Assembly: GCA_023436495.1 (NCBI GenBank) | Contig: JAEZIT010000043.1 | Span: forward strand, 1 to 64,000 | DNA length: 64,000 nt | DNA from: Acidobacteriota bacterium | GTDB lineage: Bacteria; Acidobacteriota; Blastocatellia; Pyrinomonadales; Pyrinomonadaceae | Direction of reading: 5' to 3' | Shown: in pieces, positions 35,268 to 44,208 of the stretch | How the letters are laid out: every line of letters starts with the position of its first letter | Numbering within the stretch: the stretch's first letter is position 1 | The notes under the pieces: model-generated | What the model saw: only the letters and a program-made list of their open reading frames with translations | What the model was told of the DNA's origin: nothing | Databases searched by the model: none | Translations under genes and position numbers: made by a program

Positions 35268-35412
35268 ATTCCGATTTTTGACAACTGATTGGCCGAAGCC
35301 GGAAGCATTCAGGACCGGCGCGGGGGAACCAACTTTTTGGGGCGAAACATCGGTTGCGATGCGGGAAATTCCATTTTCCCAGCCCGTCAGCTAACCTCGT
35401 AGGCTTAATGGA
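35268..35412 (+). ncRNA. c-di-AMP riboswitch (ydaO-yuaA type)
   Basis: The leader of the second permease holds the conserved ydaO-yuaA blocks in order: GGCCGAAGCC (35291-35300), GGGGGAACCAACTTTTTGGG beginning at 35322 and continuing into GCGAAAC, then a hairpin GGGAAA/TTTCCC, and finally CCCGTCAGCTAACCTCGTAG (from 35384) with GGC. These are the signature sequences of this class. It senses cyclic di-AMP and normally turns off the downstream gene through a terminator. Boundaries are approximate. Confidence 0.9.
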
Positions 35413-35452
35413 ACACAAGCCATGTTTACGGCTCGTCAACTTTTTGACACCG

Positions 35453-35487
35453 GCCGCATTTGCAGTGACTTGCGAATGCGGCTTTTG
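35453..35487 (+). terminator. Expression-platform terminator of the c-di-AMP riboswitch
   Basis: GCCGCATT (35453-35460) and AATGCGGC (35475-35482) form an 8-bp stem followed by TTTTGCATTTT. It lies about 15 nt before the permease start and is the likely switch point. Confidence 0.75.
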
Positions 35488-35498
35488 CATTTTAAACA

Positions 35499-37505
35499 AT
35501 GAAGACAAGGTCATCGCGGCTGTCTGATTGGTTTTTCCAGCGCTCCGACAAGATCGTGGGCCCGCACGAACCCGAGAGCACGCATCACAAGCATCCCTGG
35601 TGGAAGGTTATGTGCCTCACCGGTGTCGATTATTTCTCAACCCTTGGCTATCAGCCCGGAATCGCGTTTCTAGCCGCTGGCGTATTATCCCCGATCGCGA
35701 CGCTTGTTCTCGTTCTCTTGACGCTCCTCGGTGCCTTGCCCGTTTACGGATGGGTTGCGAAGCAAAGCCCTCACGGCGAAGGTTCGATAGCTATGCTGGA
35801 GGCTCTTTTGTCCCGTTGGAAGGGAAAGCTGTTCGTCCTTGCGCTGCTCGGGTTCGTCGCGACGGATTTTGTTATCACGATCACGCTTTCCGCCGCCGAC
35901 GCTACTGCCCATGTGCTCGAAAATCCGTTCGTCCATAGCCGGCTCTCCTTTCTGGAGCATCCGGTGATCATAACGCTCATCCTTGTGTCCGCGCTCGGGA
36001 TCATCTTTCTAAAGGGTTTCAAGGAAGCGATCGGCATCGCGGTGGTCCTCGTCGGCGTTTACCTTTTGCTGAATGTCGTCACGATCGCGGTAGCTCTGTA
36101 TGAGGCCGCAACTCATCCCACACTGCTGGCCGATTGGCGAAACGTGCTTTTTGCAACAAGAACGTCCGGCGGGTCACAGGGCATCTTCGTGATCATCGGC
36201 CTGTCGCTTCTCGTATTTCCGAAACTCGCGCTTGGACTCTCGGGATTCGAAACAGGCGTCGCAGTGATGCCGCTGGTCAAAAGCCCAAACCGGATCTCGA
36301 ACACGCGAAAGCTCTTGACGACCGCCGCCCTGATCATGAGCGTAATGCTCATCGCCAGCAGTTTTTCCACAAGCGTCCTTATTCCAAAAAAACAATTCTG
36401 CCCGCAGATCGACTGCGGCTCGGCGGAAATGCATGACGTGCCGGATTTCTGCGCCTGTACTGCAGAAGAGACGGCCGCCGGCACGGTCAAAGAAGCGGGC
36501 AAGGCAAACGGCCGCGCTCTCGCCTACATTGCGCACCGCTATCTGGGCGAGGTTTTCGGGACATTGTATGACATTAGCACTATCCTGATCCTCTGGTTCG
36601 CCGGGGCCTCGGCAATGGCGGGGCTGCTTAACATCGTTCCGCGCTACCTGCCGCGGTACGGCATGGCCCCGGAATGGGCGCGGGCGACACGGCCGCTGGT
36701 CGTGGTATTCACAGCAATTTGCTTTGCGGTCACTATCCTTTTCAATGCGGACGTCGATGCGCAGGGCGGAGCATACGCGACAGGCGTCCTTGTCCTTATG
36801 TCGTCCGCCGCCATTGCGGTTTCCATATCCGCGCGCCGCGAAGGCAGCCGATGGACGACCGCGTTTTACGTTATCGCCGCTGTCTTTATTTATACGACCG
36901 TAACTAACATTTTCGAACGCCCTGACGGTATAAAAATCGCTTCGTTCTTTATATTCTCAATCATTGCCGCGTCGTTCATTTCACGTGTTATGCGCTCGAC
37001 TGAGGTCCGGATCGACAATATTGAGCTCGACGAGACAGCTCAACGCTTCATCGATGACATCGATGACGAAGGCGAACTCCGCATAGTCACAAATCGCCGC
37101 GAGACCGGCGATACATCCGAATATCGCTTTAATGAACATGAGCGCCGCGTAGACAATCATATCCCATCGTCCGATCCCGTAATATTCTACGAGATCGAAA
37201 CGGGCGATGCGTCGGAATTCAAGGGAAGGTTAAAGATCCGGGGGTATGATATCGACGGGTATAAGGTTTTGCGTACGCAGGCTCCAGCGGTGCCGAACGC
37301 TATCGCCGCATTTCTGCTATATCTGCGTGATTCGACCGGAAAGATCCCGCACGTCTATTTTGGCTGGAGCGAAGGCAATCCGCTTATGTATATGGCGCGG
37401 TATGTTCTGTTCGGTGAGGGCGACACAGCACCCGTAACGCGGGAAATATTGCGGCAGGCCGAGCCCGATCCCGAGCTGCGGCCGAATGTACACGTTGGCG
37501 GGTAA
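35499..37505 (+). CDS. APC-superfamily permease, probable potassium or solute transporter (copy 2)
   Basis: A 668-residue paralogue of the preceding gene with the same conserved THHKHPWWKVMCLTGVDYF start, 12-helix core and nearly identical C-terminal domain. A loop at about residues 290-335 differs: it carries a Cys-rich insertion (FCPQIDCGSAEM, DFCACT) absent from copy 1, so the two differ mainly in this exposed segment. It is under the c-di-AMP riboswitch, consistent with control of potassium or osmolyte uptake. Duplication is recent enough to leave near-identical stretches in both DNA and protein. Confidence 0.88.
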   Translation: MKTRSSRLSDWFFQRSDKIVGPHEPESTHHKHPWWKVMCLTGVDYFSTLGYQPGIAFLAAGVLSPIATLVLVLLTLLGALPVYGWVAKQSPHGEGSIAMLEALLSRWKGKLFVLALLGFVATDFVITITLSAADATAHVLENPFVHSRLSFLEHPVIITLILVSALGIIFLKGFKEAIGIAVVLVGVYLLLNVVTIAVALYEAATHPTLLADWRNVLFATRTSGGSQGIFVIIGLSLLVFPKLALGLSGFETGVAVMPLVKSPNRISNTRKLLTTAALIMSVMLIASSFSTSVLIPKKQFCPQIDCGSAEMHDVPDFCACTAEETAAGTVKEAGKANGRALAYIAHRYLGEVFGTLYDISTILILWFAGASAMAGLLNIVPRYLPRYGMAPEWARATRPLVVVFTAICFAVTILFNADVDAQGGAYATGVLVLMSSAAIAVSISARREGSRWTTAFYVIAAVFIYTTVTNIFERPDGIKIASFFIFSIIAASFISRVMRSTEVRIDNIELDETAQRFIDDIDDEGELRIVTNRRETGDTSEYRFNEHERRVDNHIPSSDPVIFYEIETGDASEFKGRLKIRGYDIDGYKVLRTQAPAVPNAIAAFLLYLRDSTGKIPHVYFGWSEGNPLMYMARYVLFGEGDTAPVTREILRQAEPDPELRPNVHVGG

Positions 37506-37520
37506 AAGCAGGAGCGGCGA

Positions 37521-37910
37521 TCAGTTTCCGTTTCCACCGAGAACTGACGGATTCATTTCCAAAAAGCAGGAACGGCAGTAAACCGGGCGTCCCTGTGACG
37601 GATAGAACGGAACGGTCGTCGTCGCCGAACATTTTGCACAGTTCACGGCGACCTCGATCCGCTGTTTAACGCCGTTAGCCTGCGCGTTGGCTATTGCCGC
37701 GAGCCTTTCGTTCTTAGCCTGCTTACACTCCTTGCAACGTTTCGGCGGATTCTGCAGCTGTTTGTCTCTGAAAAATACCTGTTCGCCTACCGTCCAAACA
37801 AATTGCTGGTTACAGTCGATGCACAGGATCGATTTGTCTTGAAATTCCGCGTCTGCTTCTGTCCTGACCTCGGCAGTTTCGGTCAGCTCGTTTAATTCAC
37901 TTCCGGACAT
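37521..37910 (-). CDS. Double zinc-ribbon protein
   Basis: A 130-residue protein with two Cys-pair zinc sites. The first is SILCIDCNQQFVWTVGEQ...RCKEC (about residues 30-60), matching the zinc-ribbon domain of bacterial CxxC-type proteins. The second, VNCAKC...RPVYCRSCF (about 90-125), is the CxxC-x-VPF-x-YCxxCF pattern. ATG 37910 is set by GGGAGGGATCT immediately upstream; a longer frame to 38039 lacks support. It converges on the second permease. Function unknown, probably nucleic-acid or protein binding. Confidence 0.82.
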   Translation of the reverse strand: MSGSELNELTETAEVRTEADAEFQDKSILCIDCNQQFVWTVGEQVFFRDKQLQNPPKRCKECKQAKNERLAAIANAQANGVKQRIEVAVNCAKCSATTTVPFYPSQGRPVYCRSCFLEMNPSVLGGNGN

Positions 37911-38185
37911 AGATCCCTCCCAGAATACCCAATGCTCGTTCGAACAGGGCGACCGTTGGAAAACCATGGACCAAATACCGTGTTTAATTTGTTGGTTCAG
38001 GTGAAAGTTCCGACGGCCGCTCGGCGACATTGAAATCAAAGTAGATGTTATACTTAGCTATCACATCAATTTCCATGACCGAGTCATGAAGCCTTGATAA
38101 ATTTAGTTATAACTTTTAGATTTGCGGTGTCACGCCGAGCCAATTACCGATTATATTACATATTGGCCAAATTTATAAATAATTT

Positions 38186-39457
38186 ATGAATATTCTTGTT
38201 ATCGGGTCAGGGGGTAGAGAACATGCGATATGTGCCGCTTTCAAAAAAAGCCGTCGCGTCGGCCGCCTTTTTTGCGCAAACGGCAACGCCGGAATCGCCC
38301 AAATAGCGGAATGTGTCCCGATTCGCCCGGACGACATCGAAGCTCTTGCTGAATTTGCGGAATCGCACGCGATCGACCTGACGTTCGTAGGCGGCGAAAC
38401 GCCTCTCGCGCTTGGGATCGTCAATGAATTCAAGCGGCGCGGCCTTCGCATCATCGGAGCAAGCAAGGACGCCGCACGACTCGAATCAAGCAAGGCCTTC
38501 GCGAAGGATTTCATGTTTCGCCATAACATTCCCACCGCCGCCTTTGCCAACGCTTCCTCCGTCGCCGAGGCCATCGACATTCTCAACAGCGGAAAATTCG
38601 GCGATGAGAACGCGCCGGTCGTCGTCAAGGCAGACGGGCTTGCCGCCGGAAAGGGCGTCGTCGTCGCCGCAAACCGCGCAGAAGCTATAGACGCCGTTAA
38701 TGGGATGCAGGATATTGCCGGCGCCGCCGCGGCCCAACGGATCGTCCTGGAAGAATGCCTGACCGGCAGGGAAGTGTCACTGATAATGTTCGCTGATGGC
38801 GAGAATTTCGCGCTTATGCCGCCGACACGTGACCACAAACGCATCGGCGAAGGCGACACGGGCCCGAATACCGGCGGAATGGGCACGTTCACCGACGCGG
38901 CCCTGTTGTCGGCATCGGACCTTTCTTACATCACCGAGAACGTCATCGAACCAACCCTCAAAGGCTGTCGTGACGAAGGTTTTCCATTCAGCGGTATTTT
39001 GTTCCTCGGGTTGATGATGACGCCCGCCGGTCCGCGTGTGCTCGAATACAATGTGCGCTTCGGCGACCCTGAAACGCAGGCGATCCTCGTTCGGCTCGAA
39101 ACCGATCTCGTCGAAATTTGCGAAGCGATCGACGCGGGCTCACTCGGCGGTCTTTATATTAGCTGGAAAGGCGGAAGCTCCGCATGCGTTATTCTAGCGT
39201 CCGCGGGCTATCCCGCCAAACCCGAGACCGGAGACGTCATTAGCGGCATCGAGAGCGCCGCCGAGCACGAAAATATCTCGATTTTTCACTCAGGCACAGC
39301 AATTAACTTTGATGGGGAATTCGTGACGGCAGGCGGGCGGGTGCTCGGCATTACGGCCTGGGCCGAAAGTCTGAACGAAGCACTGGAACGGGCGTATAGG
39401 GCAGCCGGCGAGATATCGTGGCGCGGAATGCAGTTTCGGAGCGACATCGGAAAGTAG
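38186..39457 (+). CDS. purD: Phosphoribosylamine-glycine ligase (GARS)
   Basis: Second step of purine synthesis. The 423-residue ATP-grasp enzyme starts with MNILVIGSGGREHAI, the family opening. VVVKADGLAAGKGV (about 152-165) is the ATP-grasp lysine region, NTGGMGTF the substrate loop and EYNVRFGDPETQ the metal site. Normal length. It stands alone in the window, converging (2-nt gap) with the archaemetzincin-like gene. Confidence 0.96.
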   Translation: MNILVIGSGGREHAICAAFKKSRRVGRLFCANGNAGIAQIAECVPIRPDDIEALAEFAESHAIDLTFVGGETPLALGIVNEFKRRGLRIIGASKDAARLESSKAFAKDFMFRHNIPTAAFANASSVAEAIDILNSGKFGDENAPVVVKADGLAAGKGVVVAANRAEAIDAVNGMQDIAGAAAAQRIVLEECLTGREVSLIMFADGENFALMPPTRDHKRIGEGDTGPNTGGMGTFTDAALLSASDLSYITENVIEPTLKGCRDEGFPFSGILFLGLMMTPAGPRVLEYNVRFGDPETQAILVRLETDLVEICEAIDAGSLGGLYISWKGGSSACVILASAGYPAKPETGDVISGIESAAEHENISIFHSGTAINFDGEFVTAGGRVLGITAWAESLNEALERAYRAAGEISWRGMQFRSDIGK

Positions 39458-39459
39458 CT

Positions 39460-40401
39460 TTAGCGACTGACGGCAGCGGCCTTTTTCGCGAACGTCGCCG
39501 CTTCGCCGTTTAAGCCAAAACGTCTGCAAAGGTCCGCAAGCTTTTCATATCTTTCCTTCAGAGCGACGCGTGAAAACCAACAGATCTTCGCCATGCATTC
39601 CGGACATGCATCCAGAGGCCTTCTGTCTGTTTCGCCCAAATGGTTTGTGCCGCTCATAAGGCATTCGTATTTGGTGCAATGCCGCATCGAAAACATGTGT
39701 CCCGTCTCGTGCGCGGCGATCTTTATTGTCCGCTCAGTAAACGTCTGCCTGTCTGCATTGTCGTCGAGCCTCGCCAGCGACCAAACGCCGACACGGCTGT
39801 CCAGACTCGCTTGCCCGAAAACATAATTCATCGATGAGTCCGGAAAAAGATCCTCGTCCGTAAACGCGATCAACGCCGCTGCATCATCCGGCATTATCTC
39901 CGGCAAAACGTTATCCAGAATATATCCTGTTCGTATCTGCCGAAGCTGCTTTTTCCGAGGCCGGCGCACATCTCGTTCTGACAGGTTCTCGGGAATGCTC
40001 CGTGCTGGCAGGGTCTTTACCGGCAGGTCATAGAAAACACTCAGAAATTCCGAAGCGATCGCGATCACACGTTTCTGTTCGTCGTTAAATTTTCCAAGCG
40101 GCACGACGAAGATCGTCTGTTTCTCGGCTGTAGGAATGCTCGGGTCGGCGTCCATATACTGGTCGAAGGTTTCGCCGGGCTCCTTATAAGTGGCCAGCCA
40201 ATCAAACCGGCCGGGCTTTACCATTGGTCGGAAGAATGGCTCGATCGCTTTCATCGCGGTACGGATCTCTTCAACGCGACGTACTTCCGCGTCTGCAGCA
40301 GTGCTGTCGATCTTCGCTTCTCCCGAATTTCCTGCCGGGTCGCCGCAGCCGAATCCGATCAATACGATAGCCGCCGCCAATACCGCGGCCCGGAATCTCA
40401 T
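39460..40401 (-). CDS. Archaemetzincin-like zinc protease, predicted lipoprotein
   Basis: A 313-residue protein. The ATG at 40401 gives a lipoprotein signal (MRFRAAVLAAAIVLIGFGC, Cys19 lipidated). The protease motif HETGHMFSMRHC....CLM with CPEC 20 residues later (His231-His235, His241, Cys242, Cys247, Cys266-Cys269) matches the archaemetzincin pattern HExxHxxGx3Cx4CxM-CxxC, including the extra zinc site. The conserved Gly of the motif is Ser238 here. Its start overlaps the stop of the upstream TPR gene (TAATG). A surface-anchored archaemetzincin is unusual; known members are mostly cytosolic. Confidence 0.82.
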   Translation of the reverse strand: MRFRAAVLAAAIVLIGFGCGDPAGNSGEAKIDSTAADAEVRRVEEIRTAMKAIEPFFRPMVKPGRFDWLATYKEPGETFDQYMDADPSIPTAEKQTIFVVPLGKFNDEQKRVIAIASEFLSVFYDLPVKTLPARSIPENLSERDVRRPRKKQLRQIRTGYILDNVLPEIMPDDAAALIAFTDEDLFPDSSMNYVFGQASLDSRVGVWSLARLDDNADRQTFTERTIKIAAHETGHMFSMRHCTKYECLMSGTNHLGETDRRPLDACPECMAKICWFSRVALKERYEKLADLCRRFGLNGEAATFAKKAAAVSR

Positions 40402-41489
40402 TATTTTACAGGAAGCCGGTATTCGTTTGCCCACTTCAAAAATGCCATTACGGAATCGCCATTCGCCGCGATCCATTTTTCAGCAAGCGGATTTCCCCCA
40501 TGAAACATAACGATGTACGAAAATGGCCGAACATGCCCGAGCTTCTTCATCTCCGATAAAAAGGGTACATAATTCTTACCGATGAAGGTCGAACTGAGCT
40601 TTTTGTCTTCCTCGATCAGGGCGATCAGTGTGCTGACGCCGTCGGCGAACGTCTCTTCTTCGGTTTTGGCTTTTTCCTTATCGTCCTTTGGCACCGTCAG
40701 CGTCCCGAGAAATAGGTCATACATCCCGAAATCGCCTTCGTCCTTCGGAGCGTTAAGGTCCATGAAGATATTTATGTTGCCCTTATCATCCTTTTTCGCC
40801 GGTGCGAGAACTGCCCGGATTATTTCCGCCGAACGCTGCGTCCTTGGCGAATTAAACTCCAGAGAGATCAGCCGAGCTGCCGCCGCGACCGCAGGGATCT
40901 TGTATTTTTCGCCTATAAATACTTCTGAAAGCAAGAAATGCGGGCTGGCGTACTGCGGGTTGTATTCGACCGACTTTTTAAGTGCCGTTCGCGAATCGCT
41001 ATAGTTCTTCTGCCGAACGTACGTCACCCCTAGATTGTAATAAAGCGATGCAACATGCCGCGCCATCTCTTTGTCGTCCTCGATAAATTTGATGCCGTCG
41101 CGATAGAGCTTGACCGCTTCGTTCGGCCTGCCGACGTCGTCGATAGCGTTCCCCATTATCTGATAGAACAACGCAAGTTCATTGGACTTGTATTTCGTAC
41201 CGCGGACTGCCGTTTCCATCGCCGCTTCGGTCTCACCTTTCTCGTATTGCGTCATCGCAAGCTCATAAAGCGCGAATGTGGAATCGGGATTTTCGCGCAG
41301 GACGAGCTGATATTTCTTGATAGCGGCATCATATTGCTTCTGATCGTGAAGCTTAATACCTTCCATGATCAGGGCCTTTTGTTCTTCGGTTTCGGGCTTG
41401 GGCGTCAGCGTGGGTTTCGCGATCTTCTGCGCGGGCACCGAAATGCAGTATGCTGCAAATACCAGCAATAGGAAGAGATGTCGTTTCAT
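40401..41489 (-). CDS. Exported TPR-repeat protein
   Basis: A 362-residue protein with a signal peptide (MKRHLFLLLVFAAYCISVPAQ) and about three to four tetratricopeptide repeats at residues 38-190 (ALIMEGIKLHDQKQYDAAIKKY is the first). The C-terminal half is mixed, ending in a segment WIAANGDSVMAFLKWANEY. Likely a periplasmic scaffold. It is coupled by start/stop overlap to the archaemetzincin-like gene, so the two may function together. Confidence 0.85.
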   Translation of the reverse strand: MKRHLFLLLVFAAYCISVPAQKIAKPTLTPKPETEEQKALIMEGIKLHDQKQYDAAIKKYQLVLRENPDSTFALYELAMTQYEKGETEAAMETAVRGTKYKSNELALFYQIMGNAIDDVGRPNEAVKLYRDGIKFIEDDKEMARHVASLYYNLGVTYVRQKNYSDSRTALKKSVEYNPQYASPHFLLSEVFIGEKYKIPAVAAAARLISLEFNSPRTQRSAEIIRAVLAPAKKDDKGNINIFMDLNAPKDEGDFGMYDLFLGTLTVPKDDKEKAKTEEETFADGVSTLIALIEEDKKLSSTFIGKNYVPFLSEMKKLGHVRPFSYIVMFHGGNPLAEKWIAANGDSVMAFLKWANEYRLPVK

Positions 41490-41572
41490 TGTTTTTCTCC
41501 GAGGATGAAATTGGGAAATCTAAAGAATTGGATGCCCGAAACGCAAAAAGGTTCCGGCTGCCGGCAAATTTA

Positions 41573-42739
41573 TTAATAATTCTCGACCACGTTCATGTAA
41601 GATTCGAAATTTCGCATCATCTCACCGATCGAATCGCCGCCGAATTTTTCCCGCATCGAGTTCGCCAGCACGATCGCAAGCATCGCCTCGCCGATCACGC
41701 CGGCCGCCGGCACCGCCGTGATATCGGAACGCTCGAAGGCAGCAAGGTCTTCCTGTTTGCTGTCGATATCCACCGAACGGAGCTGTTTTCGCAGCGTCGA
41801 TATCGGCTTCATGTATCCTCGAACGCGCAATTCCTCGCCGTTCGTGATGCCGCCTTCCAGTCCGCCCGCGCGGTTCGTTCGCCGCCGAAACGATCCGTCG
41901 CCGAAAAATATCTCGTCGTGGACCTTGGAACCCGGCAAACCTGCGTTCGCCACTCCCGTCCCGATCTCCGCGGCCTTCACCGCGTGTATCGACGCTATAG
42001 CCTGAGCTATTCGCCCGTCCAATTTTTCCTGCCACGAAACGTGCGATCCCAATCCTACGGGCACGCCCTTTGCGACGACCTCGAAAATGCCGCCCAGCGT
42101 ATCGCCGGCCGCCTTCGCTTCGTCGATGGCGGCTTTCATTTCGCCTTCGACCGCGGCATCAGCGCAGTTCAGCTCCGATCCAGCGGATATACCACAGATC
42201 TCATCCCAGCTTTTCTCCAGCGGTTCACTCGGAACCGCCCCGAGCTTTACAACATGGCTTCTGATCTCGATCCCGAATTCGCGCAGGAGCTGCTTTGCTA
42301 TCGCACCGCATGCCACACGCATAGTAGTCTCTCTCGCCGATGCTCGTTCCAGAATATCGCGAAGGTCCCGCGTCTGGTATTTCTGCCCGCCCGCAAGGTC
42401 CGCGTGGCCGGGCCGCGGCCTTTTCACGATCCTCGGGTTCGCGGGCTGTTCCTCGATCTCGGACGAGGACATTATGTCCTGCCAATGCACAAAATCCCGG
42501 TTCTGGACGATCAGCGTTATCGGCGACCCAAGCGCCTTGCCGTGCCGCACGCCGGAAAGTATCTCGGCCTTGTCCGTTTCTATCTTCATCCTGCCGCCGC
42601 GGCCGTAACCCTGCTGCCGCCGCCACAAATCGTGGTCAATCGCGGCTTGATCAACGGCCATTCCGGCAGGAACGCCTTCGACGATCGCAGACAGAGCCTT
42701 TCCGTGCGATTCGCCTGCGGTTGTGAATTTGAAGAACAT
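41573..42739 (-). CDS. aroC: Chorismate synthase
   Basis: Final step of the shikimate pathway: EPSP to chorismate, using reduced FMN. The 388-residue protein begins with FKFTTAGESHGKALSA and has the family signatures RPRPGHADLAGGQKY, ASARETTMRVACGAIAK (flavin/phosphate binding) and GGLEGGITNGEEL. Length normal. It starts 6 nt after the EamA gene stop in a minus-strand run. Confidence 0.97.
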   Translation of the reverse strand: MFFKFTTAGESHGKALSAIVEGVPAGMAVDQAAIDHDLWRRQQGYGRGGRMKIETDKAEILSGVRHGKALGSPITLIVQNRDFVHWQDIMSSSEIEEQPANPRIVKRPRPGHADLAGGQKYQTRDLRDILERASARETTMRVACGAIAKQLLREFGIEIRSHVVKLGAVPSEPLEKSWDEICGISAGSELNCADAAVEGEMKAAIDEAKAAGDTLGGIFEVVAKGVPVGLGSHVSWQEKLDGRIAQAIASIHAVKAAEIGTGVANAGLPGSKVHDEIFFGDGSFRRRTNRAGGLEGGITNGEELRVRGYMKPISTLRKQLRSVDIDSKQEDLAAFERSDITAVPAAGVIGEAMLAIVLANSMREKFGGDSIGEMMRNFESYMNVVENY

Positions 42740-42745
42740 ATTTGA

Positions 42746-43636
42746 TCAATCGGCCTGTGCCGTCTTCGCCCTGCGTCCGCCAAAAACGATCAGCCCGATA
42801 CTCGCCAAAATGATAATGCCGCCAAGGAAAGTCTGCGGCGGAAGCCGCTCGCCCAATGTCACGGCGCCGATCACAACCGCCAGCAGGGGAGTGACCAGCG
42901 AGATCATCATCGCTTTGGTCGATTCGATTTTACTCAATAGCCAGTAATAAAGCCAAAACGCTGCGATCGTGCCGACGACCGTCAAGTAAAGCACGCAGAA
43001 GACCGCCCGCCACGTCCAGTTAAAATCCAGCGGATTGCCCTCGACCGCCATACTGTAGATAAGTATCGGCGGCAGCCCGCAAATCATTTGCCCGAACGAC
43101 AACGCGGCCGGGTGCATCGCCCCTGCCTTTGCCTTTACCAGGATCGAAGCCTGTGCCGCGGCATACGCGCCCACGACGATCGCGACACAGCCGGCGAACG
43201 CCAGCAGGTTATCCACGCGAAGTTGGTCGAGAAAGATCACGGCTACGCCGACGATTCCGAGAAGCACCGCGATGACCTTGATCCTGGTGATCCGTTCGTT
43301 CGGCAGGAATATCCAGGCGAGCAGCAGCCCGAATACCGTGATCATCGCCTGCAGCACGGCCGCTAGGCCCGAGGATATATACTGCTCGGCCCAAAAAACG
43401 GTGCTGTAATTTATCGAGAATTGCAGCAGGCCCGTCAGCGCGATCAGCTTCCATTCACGAGCCGTCCGCGGCAGTGCAATGTTCCTGAATTTTATTATGA
43501 ATACGAGAATTATCACCGCAAGGACGAACCGTGCGGCCGCGAATCCGATCGGCGGGAGGTCTTCGAGTCCGATCTTGATGAATATCCAGGTGGATCCCCA
43601 AATGAGGCAGAGAATTAGCCAAACGAGCAGTGTCAT
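42746..43636 (-). CDS. EamA/DMT-superfamily transporter
   Basis: A 296-residue membrane protein of ten helices in two EamA repeats (LCLIWGSTWIFIKIGLEDLPP is the first). LGERLPPQTFLGGIIILAS near the end is the usual second-repeat ending. Substrate unknown; family members export amino acids or nucleotide precursors. It lies between rsmD and aroC in the same minus-strand run, starting 11 nt after rsmD's stop. Confidence 0.9.
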   Translation of the reverse strand: MTLLVWLILCLIWGSTWIFIKIGLEDLPPIGFAAARFVLAVIILVFIIKFRNIALPRTAREWKLIALTGLLQFSINYSTVFWAEQYISSGLAAVLQAMITVFGLLLAWIFLPNERITRIKVIAVLLGIVGVAVIFLDQLRVDNLLAFAGCVAIVVGAYAAAQASILVKAKAGAMHPAALSFGQMICGLPPILIYSMAVEGNPLDFNWTWRAVFCVLYLTVVGTIAAFWLYYWLLSKIESTKAMMISLVTPLLAVVIGAVTLGERLPPQTFLGGIIILASIGLIVFGGRRAKTAQAD

Positions 43637-43647
43637 ATTCCCGGCGC

Positions 43648-44202
43648 TTAGTTACGTTCGAAAAAACTCAGGCACGTTTCGCCCTGTTTCAGCACGCGCC
43701 ACCGCCGGATCTCGCCGATCGCGTCGGGCAATTGATTCTTCGCGTGGTGTTCGATCACCAGCACCCCGTCCTCGCTCAGCAGGTGATGTTTCGCCACCCC
43801 GAAATCGTAGAGCACGTCCGAGTATTCGTCCTTATACGGCGGATCGTAAAAAACTATGTCCCATGAGGCTTCGTGATCGCGCGAGGTGAAATTCTCCGCC
43901 GGCAGGCAATGAATCTCCGTTTGCTCTTCGGGAATGCCGAGTATGTCTAGGTTTTCTTCGATGAGAGCGCAAGACCTTCGCGATTTATCGACGAATGTGA
44001 CGAACCGTGCACCGCGCGACAGGGCTTCGATCCCGATCGCACCTGTACCGGCGCAGAGGTCGAGGAACCGTGTATCTTCGCCGATGGACGGCGCCAATAT
44101 GTTGAACAGAGTTTCGCGAAGCCGGTCCGATGTCGGCCGCGTTTTATTATCCGGTGGGCTTTTTATCTGCCGGCCGCGGAAAGTGCCCGCGATGATGCGC
44201 AT
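43648..44202 (-). CDS. rsmD: 16S rRNA (guanine966-N2)-methyltransferase RsmD
   Basis: A 184-residue SAM-dependent methyltransferase of the small ribosomal subunit. MRIIAGTFRGRQIKSP is the typical RsmD start; FLDLCAGTGAIGIEALSRGA is the SAM motif I; the catalytic loop FYDPPY (120-123 DPPY) is intact. It sits 6 nt downstream of a larger paralogue, so the two are cotranscribed. An orthodox copy of the enzyme. Confidence 0.93.
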   Translation of the reverse strand: MRIIAGTFRGRQIKSPPDNKTRPTSDRLRETLFNILAPSIGEDTRFLDLCAGTGAIGIEALSRGARFVTFVDKSRRSCALIEENLDILGIPEEQTEIHCLPAENFTSRDHEASWDIVFYDPPYKDEYSDVLYDFGVAKHHLLSEDGVLVIEHHAKNQLPDAIGEIRRWRVLKQGETCLSFFERN

Positions 44203-44208
44203 ATGAGG

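Noticed and set aside
41450..42745. Long plus-strand open frame (431 codons) opposite aroC
   Set aside because: It is antisense to a clear chorismate synthase, with Arg/His-rich translation typical of shadow frames in GC-biased genes.
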